Numbered from the stretch's first letter, positions 1 through 8,319 are shown. The stretch is 33,974 bases of DNA from Anaerolineae bacterium (GCA_019913005.1 JAIOHL010000218.1:1-33974); one strand, 5' to 3'. Numbers and translations: made by a program. The notes: generated from the sequence alone by a model not told the origin.

Positions 1-202
1 ATGGTCGAAAGCCTCAAAGCGCATCCGGTGCTAGGTCGGCTGCTGTGTGGGGTGATTCCCGCCAATGAAGCAGTCGCCTATGCCCATCATGCTCACAAGA
101 GCGTCTACGAATACAACCCCGACAGCCCGGCCAGCCAAGCCCTATGCCATGCTTGCCGCCCAACTCATCAAAAAAACACTGGTGATTGGAGGGGGTGTGT
201 AA
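1..202 (+). pseudogene. ParA-family ATPase, C-terminal end, frameshifted
   Basis: This is the 3' end of a ParA/MinD-like partition ATPase; the ATPase core lies outside the window. ParA proteins segregate plasmids and chromosomes with a ParB partner. The visible part carries the family's C-terminal pattern: an IPANEAVAYA segment, then SVYEYNPDSPASQA. Frame 1 then stops making sense. Skipping one C in the GCCC run near 139-142 gives YAMLAAQLIKKTLV and a TAA at 200-202, which is a normal ParA ending. The gene therefore looks shifted by one extra base. The TAA overlaps the ATG of the next frame by one base, as expected for a parA-parB style operon. The frameshift is read directly; the ParA identity rests on the C-terminal pattern only. 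A sequencing error is possible. Confidence 0.6.
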
Positions 203-336
203 TGGCAAAAAAAGCCGATACCCCCAATCGTATCAATAGCCTGCTGCAAGATGTCGGGCAGATGATGATTCTGAATGCTGATCCTGCTGAAAAATTGGAC
301 AACACGCATTTATCTTTCTTTGAAGCCACTATCTGA
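202..336 (+). CDS. Truncated ORF after parA, possible ParB N-terminus
   Basis: A 44-residue frame starts with an ATG that overlaps the TAA of the ParA-like frame, the coupling usual for partner genes. The peptide starts MAKKADTPNRINSLLQ and is polar with no recognisable fold. A start of this kind, directly after parA, would suit the N-terminal tail of a ParB protein, but no ParB core motif is present. The frame runs into a stop inside the 3' end of the opposite-strand regulator gene, overlapping it by 27 bases. It is probably a remnant cut off by a rearrangement around 300-355. The function is not recognised from sequence; the ParB suggestion rests only on position. Confidence 0.4.
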   Translation: MAKKADTPNRINSLLQDVGQMMILNADPAEKLDNTHLSFFEATI

Positions 337-996
337 AGCTGTTGAGGAAGAACCACCAAGGCCCGCTTCGCGCGCTCGAATAGCGGCCTGCGCTCGATCG
401 ACAACCTGTAACTTGCTGAAGATATTGGAAACGTGATTGCGTACCGTTTTCATACTGATGACCAGTTTTTCAGCGATTTCAGCGTTCGTCTGCGCATCGG
501 CAATGAAGGACAGGATTTCGCGTTCACGCTCTGTCAGTTCTGGGAAAAGCTCTGGTCGGGAAACTGGCTCTAAACTGGCAAAGAACTGCATGAGCCGGGC
601 AGCGATTTCGGGACTGAACAACGATTCCCCATTAGCTACCGCACGCACAGCCCGCAGCAGTACACCCTGATCAGCACCCTTCAACACATAACCCCGTGCC
701 CCGGCACGCATCACCGCAAAAACCGAGTCATCGTCCTGAAACATCGTCAGGACGACGATACCAATATGCGGGCTGGCGCGCAGAATCTGGCGTGTTGCTT
801 CAATACCGTTTAGGTCTGGCATTTGAATATCCATCAGAATCACATCAGGCTGATGTTCAACAGCCAGCCTCAGTGCCTCTTTGCCGCTGGATGCCTCGCC
901 TACCACCTCAATATCCGAGATGGAAGCCAGCAGCGCCTGCAGGCCGTCTCGAAAAAGAGTATGATCATCGGCAATCAAGACGCGGATAGATTCCAT
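310..996 (-). CDS. NarL/FixJ-family response regulator
   Basis: This is a 228-residue DNA-binding response regulator. An N-terminal receiver domain (about residues 5-120) has the acidic pair D10/D11, phospho-acceptor D56 in ILMDIQMP, T84 and K106. A C-terminal LuxR-type helix-turn-helix (about 155-200) contains LTEREREILSFIA and the recognition helix region MKTVRNHVSNIF. The start has a good ribosome site (AGAGGA six bases upstream) and overlaps the end of the histidine kinase gene by 22 bases, so the two are translationally coupled and very likely a cognate pair. The last residues, after REAGLG, are a serine-rich tail unusual for NarL regulators. They may be read-through into foreign DNA at the junction with the ParA/ParB fragment. 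Its target is unknown; the upstream operon is an obvious candidate. Confidence 0.93.
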   Translation of the reverse strand: MESIRVLIADDHTLFRDGLQALLASISDIEVVGEASSGKEALRLAVEHQPDVILMDIQMPDLNGIEATRQILRASPHIGIVVLTMFQDDDSVFAVMRAGARGYVLKGADQGVLLRAVRAVANGESLFSPEIAARLMQFFASLEPVSRPELFPELTEREREILSFIADAQTNAEIAEKLVISMKTVRNHVSNIFSKLQVVDRAQAAIRAREAGLGGSSSTASDSGFKER

Positions 997-3098
997 GTAG
1001 ATCCTCTGGCAACTGCGGTGTATTCGGGTGATAGAGGCAAGCGTGCCATCACTCCCGTCCCGCCCTGTGGCAGCACTTCAGTGACGCACATCCCACCCAA
1101 TTCCTCAGCCCTCTCACGCATCGAGGTCAGTCCCACGCCTGCCTGAACCATGTTGGGCAACCCACGTCCATCGTCCGTGACCTCCAAACATAGGTCGTCA
1201 GGAATCGAAAGCCGCACACAACAGTGCCGCGCCCCGGCGTGACGACTCACGTTGGTCATTGCTTCGAGCGCAATACGGTAGGCAGCCACTTCAACGGCGG
1301 CGGGCAATGGTGGTGGGTTTTCAGGAGCTTCCAGCGTGATTTGCAACCCTTGCACCTGATTGTGAGAAACGATATGCGCTTTCAATGCCCCGACTAAGCC
1401 GAGTTCATCAAGGGCGGGGGGACGCAGATCGTAGGCGATGCGTCGGATGTCCGCCAGCGCCTCCTGCATTTGTGCCTTTAGCTCCGTTGACATCTTCTTG
1501 ACCGCACCTGCATCCCAATCCGCGAGATTGTGAACGGCATCCAGCTTAAATGACATCGCGGCTAATACTGGTCCAAGACCATCGTGCAAGTCGCGCCGAA
1601 GACGGCGGCGCTCTTCTTCGCGGGTTGTCACCAGCCGTTCACGCGAACGCTGCAAATCCTGCGTCAGGCGCACATTATAGGCGGCGATACCCGCTTGTCG
1701 GGCGATGGTTTCCAATAGTCTCCTATCGGTCTGCGAGAACCGCTCGCCATGCCCGCGCGGCGCAAGGATCATCTGACCGATTGTTTCCAACTGGTATACC
1801 AAGGGTAGGATTTCCAACTCACTATCGGTTGGACGCTCAAAGATCGAGGAACGCATATACTCAGCCGCGATAGTGAGTTGTTCCCCTTCCTTCAGGGTTA
1901 TAGCCGCATAAGGTAGTTTGAAGGCATCAGCGACAGTCTCCACAAGCGTCGGGAGTACAGACTGCGAGGCTACCACGACTTCGAGTCGTTCCGACAGGCG
2001 ACCTAACACTGCATACGGGTCGTCGCACTCACCATACATCAGTCGATTCACGCTGCGCTGTAGACGCTCTCGCATCGGTTGAAAAGAGATGGCGACAAAA
2101 CCTGTCCCCAGAAGTGAGATTGGAAGGCTACCGCCGGTTTGAAGTAATGTCCCCAGTGCGCCGACGATGACAATATACAAAGTAACAATAAGAGCAGTCA
2201 GCAACCCATAGACCAGTGTGTGATTAACGAAGATGTGAATGTCCCACAGCCGATACTGCAAAATGGCGATCCCGGTGGCGATGATAATATTAACAATCGT
2301 GATATCGGTGGCAACAATGCTCAGCTCCCGGGTGATTGGATTGTCTCTCCAAATCCACCAAGGAATTCCGCCCAGAATATTGCCCACAATAACGATAATG
2401 CCTGCAAATGCCAGCCACTTTAACTGCGCGCGTTCTATGCCAACCGCTTTGTGAAATCGAACGATGAGAGATGCAATTGAGCCAAATATGCCTAACAACA
2501 TAAATGGGGCAGCAAGTGTCATAAGCGCGTTCACTAAATTTTCTCTACCAGCAATTCCATAGGGATTGTGCATTGAAAATCCCATTTCCGGTAGAGGTCC
2601 CGGATGGAAAGCCATGCTGAAACTGTACGCCGCAATTCCGATCCCAGCCGCCCAAGCGACGGGATGCCAGCGCGTGGAGAGCAATTTCCCATCTGGGAAC
2701 AGTAGAAGGTTAAACGTGATCGGAAGCAGCACATTCGGAATCCATATCCAGTGATTAAACCAGCCCGCAAACGCCACACCCGGCAGCGAATTGGTCACTA
2801 GCTCACCGTACAAAGCGTAGCCTGCCGACAGCATATTCAGCGCACTCAGAAACCCTATAGTGCAGAATATCCATCCTATTGGGTTACGTGGGTGACGCGA
2901 TGCGACCAGAGCGCCAACCACGCAGTAGGTGATGGTCAGGAGAGGTGTGAAGAACTGGTGGCTAAAGATCACCCCCTGTCCACTGGCAATCAGAGCGAGA
3001 ACACTGATGACCAGCCCGGCTATGACCAATAGAACAGAGAACACTGCAATTGACCATGCTATCCGATTGGCGCTTTGCTCACTCATAATAACTTTCAT
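975..3098 (-). CDS. Membrane sensor histidine kinase (HisKA_3 type)
   Basis: This is a sensor kinase of about 707 residues. The N-terminal half (about residues 10-330) holds many hydrophobic segments, consistent with a multi-pass membrane sensor. A GAF-like segment follows at about 370-480. Next come a coiled linker and a HisKA_3 dimerisation domain with the phospho-accepting histidine in RRDLHDGLGP (about H505), then an HATPase_c domain with EAMTNVSRHA and a glycine-rich lid (DDGRGLPN, GVGLTSMRER). It would phosphorylate the regulator encoded by the overlapping next gene. The preceding SRPBCC gene ends 36 bases upstream of the chosen ATG. The longest frame begins with a GTG at 3119; I prefer the ATG at 3098, though the ATG at 3086 is also possible and none has a strong ribosome site. 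The signal sensed is unknown. Confidence 0.9.
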   Translation of the reverse strand: MKVIMSEQSANRIAWSIAVFSVLLVIAGLVISVLALIASGQGVIFSHQFFTPLLTITYCVVGALVASRHPRNPIGWIFCTIGFLSALNMLSAGYALYGELVTNSLPGVAFAGWFNHWIWIPNVLLPITFNLLLFPDGKLLSTRWHPVAWAAGIGIAAYSFSMAFHPGPLPEMGFSMHNPYGIAGRENLVNALMTLAAPFMLLGIFGSIASLIVRFHKAVGIERAQLKWLAFAGIIVIVGNILGGIPWWIWRDNPITRELSIVATDITIVNIIIATGIAILQYRLWDIHIFVNHTLVYGLLTALIVTLYIVIVGALGTLLQTGGSLPISLLGTGFVAISFQPMRERLQRSVNRLMYGECDDPYAVLGRLSERLEVVVASQSVLPTLVETVADAFKLPYAAITLKEGEQLTIAAEYMRSSIFERPTDSELEILPLVYQLETIGQMILAPRGHGERFSQTDRRLLETIARQAGIAAYNVRLTQDLQRSRERLVTTREEERRRLRRDLHDGLGPVLAAMSFKLDAVHNLADWDAGAVKKMSTELKAQMQEALADIRRIAYDLRPPALDELGLVGALKAHIVSHNQVQGLQITLEAPENPPPLPAAVEVAAYRIALEAMTNVSRHAGARHCCVRLSIPDDLCLEVTDDGRGLPNMVQAGVGLTSMRERAEELGGMCVTEVLPQGGTGVMARLPLSPEYTAVARGSTWNLSAS

Positions 3099-3134
3099 TC
3101 TGAACTTTTGCGTTCGCACTTATGGGCTATGGTA

Positions 3135-3596
3135 TCACGAACCGCTGGTTGATTGCGCGCTAGGGTTGCCTACGCTTGCCTTCTCAAGGATATTCTTTAT
3201 GTGCGTCATATTCTGTTTCTCGGCTCGCTTCAGCTCTCGAAGAAGGATTGGAAAGAACAACCTCAACAGCCCATGTGGGCGGACATCGAAACGCGATGAT
3301 AACAATGATCTGTTTCCTTGAGGTGTGAGCGTAACCTCAAAAACAACGGAGAGTGGTCCACCGTTCGAGTAGGCCCACCGAAGGGGGCGCTCAAACCGTA
3401 TACATTCAACCTCGATGAGTTGGCTCTGTTTCCATTTGGCAAGAAATTTGGTCCCCAAGCCAATTGGCCCATTGGTAAGCTTCTCCATCGACTCGACATC
3501 TGGATTCCATTCCAGTTCATTTCGCAGATCAACCAGATAATCAAATACGTCCTCAGGTGACCGATTAATCTGAACGCTATTTTCGATGACTGCCAT
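3135..3596 (-). CDS. SRPBCC-family protein (first of two)
   Basis: A 153-residue soluble protein with the START/Bet v1-like helix-grip fold pattern. A first strand, ENSVQINRSPEDVFDYLVD, leads into the typical helix, followed by a WNPDVESME segment, a G-rich turn, alternating strands and a long C-terminal helix (LLRELKRAEKQNMTHIKNIL). Such proteins bind hydrophobic small molecules or lipids; the ligand cannot be told from sequence. The ATG at 3596 sits seven to eight bases after AAGGAG, whereas the ATG at 3602 almost touches it, so 3596 is preferred. It lies 21 bases after the gene for the 213-residue membrane protein and just before the kinase gene, inside the long minus-strand operon. It is paralogous in type to the SRPBCC gene at 8378-8833. 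Confidence 0.82.
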   Translation of the reverse strand: MAVIENSVQINRSPEDVFDYLVDLRNELEWNPDVESMEKLTNGPIGLGTKFLAKWKQSQLIEVECIRFERPLRWAYSNGGPLSVVFEVTLTPQGNRSLLSSRFDVRPHGLLRLFFPILLRELKRAEKQNMTHIKNILEKASVGNPSAQSTSGS

Positions 3597-3617
3597 TTTC
3601 ATTCTCCTTAGAATCTC

Positions 3618-4259
3618 TCACCCCACCAGTAGCGCGATACCAATAATGAGCGGTGCAACATGGTGGAGTACGGGAAAGTAGATGTCAGGCGGGCGAACCA
3701 GTAGCATGATAAGCAACCAACCTAGGTTCCATATGATCGTCGTCCATCCCACCCAGCCAGCTATGAGTCCAGTTTGTAGCAGGGACGCTCCAAAAGCCGC
3801 CTGAGCCAAAAACGCAAGGACGACATAAAGCACGATCTGCGGATAAATCCAGTCACGCTTGCCGAGATAAGCGGTTTCGGCAACTACTACAACCACCGCG
3901 CCGAACAGGTAAGTCACCATGCCCAACCGCGACAACACAGGCTCGCCCGCAGCACGCAACATATCCGCAAGCAGCGCCAACCCTAGACCCGTTGCCAGAA
4001 CTCCTCCGATGACGAAGCCCCGTTCCCAGATCAAATGCGAAGAAGTCTCGTCGATTTGCCACTTCAAAAAGGCTCTTCCGGCGTAGAGAACACCGCCAAA
4101 AGTAAACACTACAAAACACAGGACAAGCAGGCTGGCGGCAATGGTGCGTATAGATAAACCCTGAGTGGCAATCGCACTCACGAGCGCCAGACCGCTGCCG
4201 ATGGCGATGAGGGCGCAGAGCGTGGTCATCCCATTCCGGGATGTGAGCCATGCTCTCAT
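3618..4259 (-). CDS. Multi-pass membrane protein, unknown function
   Basis: A 213-residue hydrophobic protein with about six to seven predicted membrane segments and short loops. There is no signal peptide beyond the first segment and no catalytic motif. Loop features include a conserved-looking W-E-R-G turn and a C-terminal stretch with PPDIYFPVLHHVAPL, where paired histidines lie near a membrane segment. Its ATG overlaps the TGA of the upstream membrane gene by four bases (ATGA), which supports both the start and translational coupling. It is one of four consecutive small membrane genes between the secreted redox/propeller genes and the two-component pair. I do not recognise the family. A role as subunit of a membrane complex is only a guess from the gene order. 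Confidence 0.8.
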   Translation of the reverse strand: MRAWLTSRNGMTTLCALIAIGSGLALVSAIATQGLSIRTIAASLLVLCFVVFTFGGVLYAGRAFLKWQIDETSSHLIWERGFVIGGVLATGLGLALLADMLRAAGEPVLSRLGMVTYLFGAVVVVVAETAYLGKRDWIYPQIVLYVVLAFLAQAAFGASLLQTGLIAGWVGWTTIIWNLGWLLIMLLVRPPDIYFPVLHHVAPLIIGIALLVG

Positions 4260-4807
4260 GCCGTTTCTCCTCTTATAGAAGGGCTTCGCCCTGCCTGGGT
4301 TAAGAGCAGTCGCCCCAGCCAGATAGCCCAGATCGGATAACCGACGTAGAATGCAGCCAACAAACTCACCCGAAGACTATGTGGCATGTTTTCGGTTAGA
4401 CGCCCCAGATAACCGGTGATCCCCAGCCATATTCCAACGACAAACAAAGCGAGAGTGACTGGTCCGACCTGCTCCTCGAATGTCAGCACGCCGGATACGA
4501 GCAACCACTGGAGAACAACAATCACGATCATCCCGGCGATTCCAATCAGCATCGCTGCCCTGCAGAGTAAGAGAGCATATGTCTTTTGGAATTGATAGAG
4601 TGCCAGTGTGATTGGTAGCGCTAGGAGATATTGGATGATGATACAAATGTCGTTGAGCGTCCCATACCTCTGAAGCCCTATGTTGTTCGTAGAAAAGCCG
4701 ATGAACATCGCTATCAGAAACACGATGCCAATAAACGACACGATACCGCTGGCAATAGAACACCAACCAGCAAAATAGACGAGCGCATCGGAATGTTTTC
4801 TGCTCAT
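4256..4807 (-). CDS. Multi-pass membrane protein, DUF4386-like
   Basis: A 183-residue membrane protein with about six hydrophobic segments. It starts MSRKHSDALVYFAGW and ends with a short basic tail. The open frame extends upstream to 5200, but that part overlaps the next gene completely and is not protein-like. The ATG at 4807 has an AGAGGA ribosome site about six bases upstream, so the shorter form is chosen. The organisation (a polar break after segment two containing YGTLNDICIIIQYLLALP, then pairs of helices) resembles DUF4386-type bacterial membrane proteins, but this is a weak family guess. Its stop overlaps the following start by four bases, and it begins 11 bases after the previous gene ends. 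Confidence 0.75.
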   Translation of the reverse strand: MSRKHSDALVYFAGWCSIASGIVSFIGIVFLIAMFIGFSTNNIGLQRYGTLNDICIIIQYLLALPITLALYQFQKTYALLLCRAAMLIGIAGMIVIVVLQWLLVSGVLTFEEQVGPVTLALFVVGIWLGITGYLGRLTENMPHSLRVSLLAAFYVGYPIWAIWLGRLLLTQAGRSPSIRGETA

Positions 4808-4818
4808 AGCTGTCCTCT

Positions 4819-5247
4819 CTAATCTCCCATTGCCGTTGGGTGCGAAAGGGCAGATGGAACTGCTGAATCGCGCACCAAGCGCCACGCACGTATCGCCAAG
4901 AATCCGGCAACCCCGAATAGCAGCATGGCCAGTACCGGATGCAGGGCAGCGATGATTGGTGCTGACCCGCGCATGAAAATGACCACATCCGCCAGCAGTA
5001 CATAGATGGCAAACACAAGCAATGTAAAAGGTTTCATTGGACGCGGCAAACGACCCGCGTAAACCAGAACCACCATGAGCAGGGGCGCGATACCTAACCA
5101 ATGACCCAGCCCGATGTGGATCTGCCAGCTTGGTCGCCCCCCAAGCAAGCTCAAACCAATCATAAACACTTGCGTCAGAATACCCACCACAAAGATCCAT
5201 GCGGCTGCGGTATACAGATAACGCGAGATATTGATTTTGGAGTTCAT
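4819..5247 (-). CDS. Small membrane protein, DUF6220-like
   Basis: A 142-residue protein with four predicted membrane segments. The second loop region carries IHIGLGHWLGIAPLL, with two histidines and glycines close to the membrane. The fourth segment region has ALHPVLAMLLFGVAGFLA, again with a histidine. This four-helix layout with histidines near helices two and four fits my memory of the DUF6220 family. It could support haem or metal binding, but that is inference. The start has a textbook ribosome site (AAGGAGG six bases upstream), and the gene abuts the 163-residue membrane gene with no spacer. It belongs to the four-gene membrane cassette of the operon. Confidence 0.75.
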   Translation of the reverse strand: MNSKINISRYLYTAAAWIFVVGILTQVFMIGLSLLGGRPSWQIHIGLGHWLGIAPLLMVVLVYAGRLPRPMKPFTLLVFAIYVLLADVVIFMRGSAPIIAALHPVLAMLLFGVAGFLAIRAWRLVRDSAVPSALSHPTAMGD

Positions 5248-5739
5248 TTAGTCCTCCTTAGAAGTTAAAGGGAAAAATTTCCGATATGAAAGTAGGAGCA
5301 CAAGCACACAAATAACGAAAAAAACGGGCGCTGAAAGCAGAGGTGGAGGAGGCGGAAAATCTGCTTGTCTGTCCGCTGTCAAGAATGTGATAAAAACGAG
5401 CACCATGAACAGCGGATATGCCCAGAATGCATACCATGCCCACTGCTCCCCTCGTCGGTATCCTGTTAAGCAGATGATGATGCTCAAGATAGACAAAGTG
5501 AGGAGTTGTGCGCCGGCACTCCGAACCTGCAAGTCAATGAGGTTTGCCATCTTTGGACTCGACCTCTGTAGCTCCTCCCACGGGACGCCGGTAATGCTAT
5601 TGGCGATGGCGGGGTCAGCGCTCATGCCTTGAATAATGTCCCCTATGCCAAAAAGACCAAGGGTGATGCTAATGATGAGGAGCACCTTCCAACTATGGCT
5701 CTGGAAGAAACTTTCCGATTTCGCGTCAATTCGTGCCAT
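5248..5739 (-). CDS. Small membrane protein, unknown function
   Basis: A 163-residue protein with about four hydrophobic segments (roughly residues 18-38, 72-92, 100-120, 135-155). There is a proline run (PPPPP) before the last segment and a charged C-terminus. A GAGG ribosome site lies eight bases before the ATG. Its stop codon is immediately followed by the start of the next gene, so the pair is probably co-translated. No known family was recognised. The first periplasmic or cytoplasmic loop contains MSADPAIANSITGVPW, typical of a structured extramembrane loop. It is the first of the four membrane genes in transcription order, following the Asp-box propeller gene by 49 bases. Confidence 0.72.
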   Translation of the reverse strand: MARIDAKSESFFQSHSWKVLLIISITLGLFGIGDIIQGMSADPAIANSITGVPWEELQRSSPKMANLIDLQVRSAGAQLLTLSILSIIICLTGYRRGEQWAWYAFWAYPLFMVLVFITFLTADRQADFPPPPPLLSAPVFFVICVLVLLLSYRKFFPLTSKED

Positions 5740-5788
5740 TTCTCAACCTCACTTAGCTTGAATTACCAATAGGGAGTGGTCTTTGCAA

Positions 5789-6784
5789 TCAAAGCATAAT
5801 CATTGCTGTAAAGATGCTTCCCAAATTAAACCGAAGCTGCTGCCAGTGATCGCCGTAATCCGCCGTGTGCCAAACATCGCCGTTGCTCAATCCGGCATAC
5901 AGGTGTCCGGGCGCAGAGGGTTCGGTGAGGAGCGTGTAGGGCATATTGGGTAGTGGTTGAGGCAAACCGCCGTTCAGCTTTTCCCACGTGCTGCCGCCCA
6001 TCGAACGGAAGATATACGCTTGGGCATTGTCTGCACTGTGTGCTTTCATAGGGCTAGGCGACACCGAGGCATACATGACGTCTGGGCGTGCGGGGTCTGC
6101 TGCTGCTGCCCAACCGTAGTGACGATCCAGACCCTGCTTGGCCTGCGTCCACGTGTTTCCGGCGTCGCGGCTGAACGCAACGCCAGCACCCGTTCCACCC
6201 CCCTCGTAGACCCAATGGCCGTTTGTGGCGTGGAACCTGATTGAATGGCAATCGCGTAAAGCACCCTTGCGGTGACTCTGCCAAGTGTTACCTTTGTCGG
6301 TGCTTCGAACCACCGCGCCGAACTCGATCCCGACCAGAATCATATTGAGATCAGTTGGCGAAAGCGCGATACCCTGTACATAGCCCATGAATGGCGGCTC
6401 GGCGGGTGAGAACCAGAAACGCCGCGAAAAGATGCGCCGGAACGTGCTGAGTTCTTCCCAATTCGCGCCGTTATCGTGCGAAACGAAGATCAACGCAGGC
6501 CGCGTTCCGGCATAGATTGTGCCCGGTTCGCTGGGACTGACGGCAATAGACTTGATGATATGACTGGCAAGACCAGCAGGTTGCCATGTCCTACCACTAT
6601 CCGATGAACGTAGAATACCACTGCCCTGTGTCCCAGCATAAACAATGTTCGGGTTGTGTGGATCAGCGGCTAGGCAACGTACATTCGTGCCTTCGAGCAA
6701 GAACTCAACTGAGCAGTGATCGTTCTCATCGCATTCCGCTCGCGCCAGCCTGCTGCCATTTGTTGAGATAAAAATCTTGTTCAT
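5789..6784 (-). CDS. Asp-box (BNR/Ycf48-like) beta-propeller protein
   Basis: A 331-residue protein built of repeated Asp-box motifs of the S-x-D-x-G-x-T-W type: SSDSGRTWQP, SHDNGANWEE, STDKGNTWQS, SRDAGNTWTQ, a degenerate SMGGSTWEKL, and TADYGDHWQQ. About six blades are visible. This is the fold of sialidase-like and Ycf48-like propellers, which often act as binding or assembly factors rather than enzymes. No sialidase catalytic set is evident. There is no clear signal peptide: the protein opens MNKIFISTNGSRLA, so it may be cytosolic, or exported in another way. A GAGGT ribosome site lies eight bases upstream. It lies 30 bases after the cytochrome c gene, which suggests a shared role in an envelope or electron-transfer module, though that is inference. 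Confidence 0.82.
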   Translation of the reverse strand: MNKIFISTNGSRLARAECDENDHCSVEFLLEGTNVRCLAADPHNPNIVYAGTQGSGILRSSDSGRTWQPAGLASHIIKSIAVSPSEPGTIYAGTRPALIFVSHDNGANWEELSTFRRIFSRRFWFSPAEPPFMGYVQGIALSPTDLNMILVGIEFGAVVRSTDKGNTWQSHRKGALRDCHSIRFHATNGHWVYEGGGTGAGVAFSRDAGNTWTQAKQGLDRHYGWAAAADPARPDVMYASVSPSPMKAHSADNAQAYIFRSMGGSTWEKLNGGLPQPLPNMPYTLLTEPSAPGHLYAGLSNGDVWHTADYGDHWQQLRFNLGSIFTAMIML

Positions 6785-6814
6785 GTTTACTACCTCTTAA
6801 GAGACGGGCAAAAC

Positions 6815-7210
6815 TTACAGGGTGAGCAGATAGGCGATCAAGTCCTGAATGTCCTGTTCCGTAAGGAGTGTGCGGTAGTCGGGATACATGATGTTCCGAT
6901 AGCCAGACACAACGTAGAGCTGCGGTTCAAGGATACTCTGGCGAAGGTATTCCGCTGCGGTCATCCCCGCAACCCGCACCCCTGCGCGTTCAGCGATCCC
7001 GTCGAGATTCGGTCCCACGCCAAATCCCACCTGCCCGTTGACAACTTGATGGCAGGTCAAACATGGTGGTGTATCGTCCTGACCCTGTGTAAAGATTTGT
7101 GCGCCGCGCTCTGCATTCCCTGTTGGGGTGGCGGACATGGGTGGCGCTGGGGCGCATCCGGCAAGCAGCAGCACTAAGATCAGGACGATAACGAAGTTCG
7201 ACATAGGCAT
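6815..7210 (-). CDS. Lipoprotein c-type cytochrome
   Basis: A 131-residue monohaem cytochrome c. The N-terminus is a lipoprotein signal with lipobox LLAGC (Cys19 as the predicted lipidated residue), followed by a proline-rich linker. The haem-attachment motif CLTCH lies at residues 50-54, and a downstream methionine in NIMYPDY is the likely sixth ligand. The ending, LLTEQDIQDLIAYLLTL, is the standard terminal helix of class I cytochromes. The protein should be membrane-anchored on the outer face and carry one electron between partners. The oxidase or dehydrogenase partner is not in the window. It sits between ScyD-like and Asp-box propeller genes. An alternative start two codons in (MSNF) has slightly better spacing from AGAAGA. 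Confidence 0.9.
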   Translation of the reverse strand: MPMSNFVIVLILVLLLAGCAPAPPMSATPTGNAERGAQIFTQGQDDTPPCLTCHQVVNGQVGFGVGPNLDGIAERAGVRVAGMTAAEYLRQSILEPQLYVVSGYRNIMYPDYRTLLTEQDIQDLIAYLLTL

Positions 7211-7278
7211 TCTTCTTATAAGGTGGACGCAAGTGCCAAAGCATATGCGTCCATGTCGACATAAAGCGTAGCTGCGAT

Positions 7279-8319
7279 TTATGGCAGTGTCAGCCTGATG
7301 ACACCGCCGGTCATGCCGGGCGCGAAAGCAATCGTGCCGAAGGTGACATACAGCGCGTCATCAGGTCCTTTGGCGATGCCGAACGGCGCAGGCAGACCTT
7401 CCGCAATGGGTGTTGCGCCGTCCGCTGTAACTGTTATGACGCTTCCGGGTCCCGGCCCCTGATCAGTGAATACCGTCAGTTGTACGGCGTAGAGGGTCTC
7501 CCCATCCAGCAGAATATCGGTGACCGTGTTTAAGCCGCTGAAAGTCTCAACCAACTCACCATTTGACCAATGTTCAATCTTGCCCGCTCCCGGTGCCATA
7601 CCCGCGCCAAGGAAGCCAATATACATATCGCCGTTCTCAGCAATCTCAATCGAGGTTGGGACAGGGTTATCCGACCATGCATGGACGAGCTGCAATCCGC
7701 CTTCTGATGTCCAAGAGAGCAGGTCGTTGCCGCCCGCATCCACGATATAAAGCGTGCCATCTGCGCCCCAAGCGATATCAGCAACGTTCGTGTCGTAGCC
7801 GTTGCCATCTGGGTCGTGCGTCGCCTCAAAGTTGTTCAGGTTGATGACCGTTTCGACAACTAACGTATCAACATCGTATTCAACAATCGAGTCAGACCAG
7901 TATGCTCCGGTATTGCCCGATCCAGTGCCGCTATACAGCAACCAGAGCGACTCGCTATGCGGGATGATGCGGTACACCCCGCCCGTTTCCATTGGAAAGG
8001 CGTAGCTGGGGAGACCTACAATGAGGTCAGACACCGTACCATCTGGCGCAATCGACACAATCCGCCCACTCAAGCCAGCACTAACGGGTTGTTCCCCGTC
8101 TGGTCCTGACAGTGTGAACGATGTTTCCCCGCCCGTGCCAGCCACTGCTACCAGTAAATTGCCGCCATTATCAAACGCCAGTCCGCGCGGTGAGCCAAGA
8201 TCGCCCAACACCAGTTCGCCCGGCAGAGGCGGCATTCCTTCCTGTGCCATCGCAGGCAGCAGGCCGAACAAAACGACCATCAATCCAATGACGAGCCTTA
8301 GAGACCATTTGGTGACCAT
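7279..8319 (-). CDS. ScyD/ScyE-family secreted propeller protein
   Basis: A 346-residue exported protein. A signal peptide covers about residues 1-25, with an AMA-type cleavage site before QEG. The mature part consists of repeated NHL/SGL-like blades: LGSPRGLAFDNGGNLLVA, RIVSIAPDGTVSD, VADIAWGADGTLYIVDAGG, GIAKGPDDALYVTFG. This matches the ScyD/ScyE family, named after genes of the cyanobacterial scytonemin cluster but widespread in bacteria without that pathway. No scytonemin genes are seen here, so the function is open. The start is strongly supported by AGGAGG five to six bases upstream of the ATG at 8319. It is followed by the cytochrome c gene after 68 bases, and both products should be outside the cytoplasmic membrane. 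Confidence 0.85.
   Translation of the reverse strand: MVTKWSLRLVIGLMVVLFGLLPAMAQEGMPPLPGELVLGDLGSPRGLAFDNGGNLLVAVAGTGGETSFTLSGPDGEQPVSAGLSGRIVSIAPDGTVSDLIVGLPSYAFPMETGGVYRIIPHSESLWLLYSGTGSGNTGAYWSDSIVEYDVDTLVVETVINLNNFEATHDPDGNGYDTNVADIAWGADGTLYIVDAGGNDLLSWTSEGGLQLVHAWSDNPVPTSIEIAENGDMYIGFLGAGMAPGAGKIEHWSNGELVETFSGLNTVTDILLDGETLYAVQLTVFTDQGPGPGSVITVTADGATPIAEGLPAPFGIAKGPDDALYVTFGTIAFAPGMTGGVIRLTLP

Noticed and set aside
1-336. A single 111-residue gene in frame 1
   Set aside because: The ParA pattern continues in another frame after 142, and an ATG overlapping the shifted stop begins a separate frame, so the open frame joins two genes by a frameshift.
4256-5200. A 314-residue version of the membrane protein
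   Set aside because: The first 131 codons lie antiphase over the 142-residue membrane gene and read as unstructured sequence. A strong ribosome site supports the start at 4807.
5789-6784. Sialidase enzyme
   Set aside because: Asp-boxes are structural. The arginine triad, tyrosine and acid residues of true sialidases were not identifiable.
7279-8319. Scytonemin pathway
   Set aside because: Only the ScyD/ScyE-like propeller is present; none of the biosynthetic enzymes of the pathway is nearby, and the family is widespread outside it.
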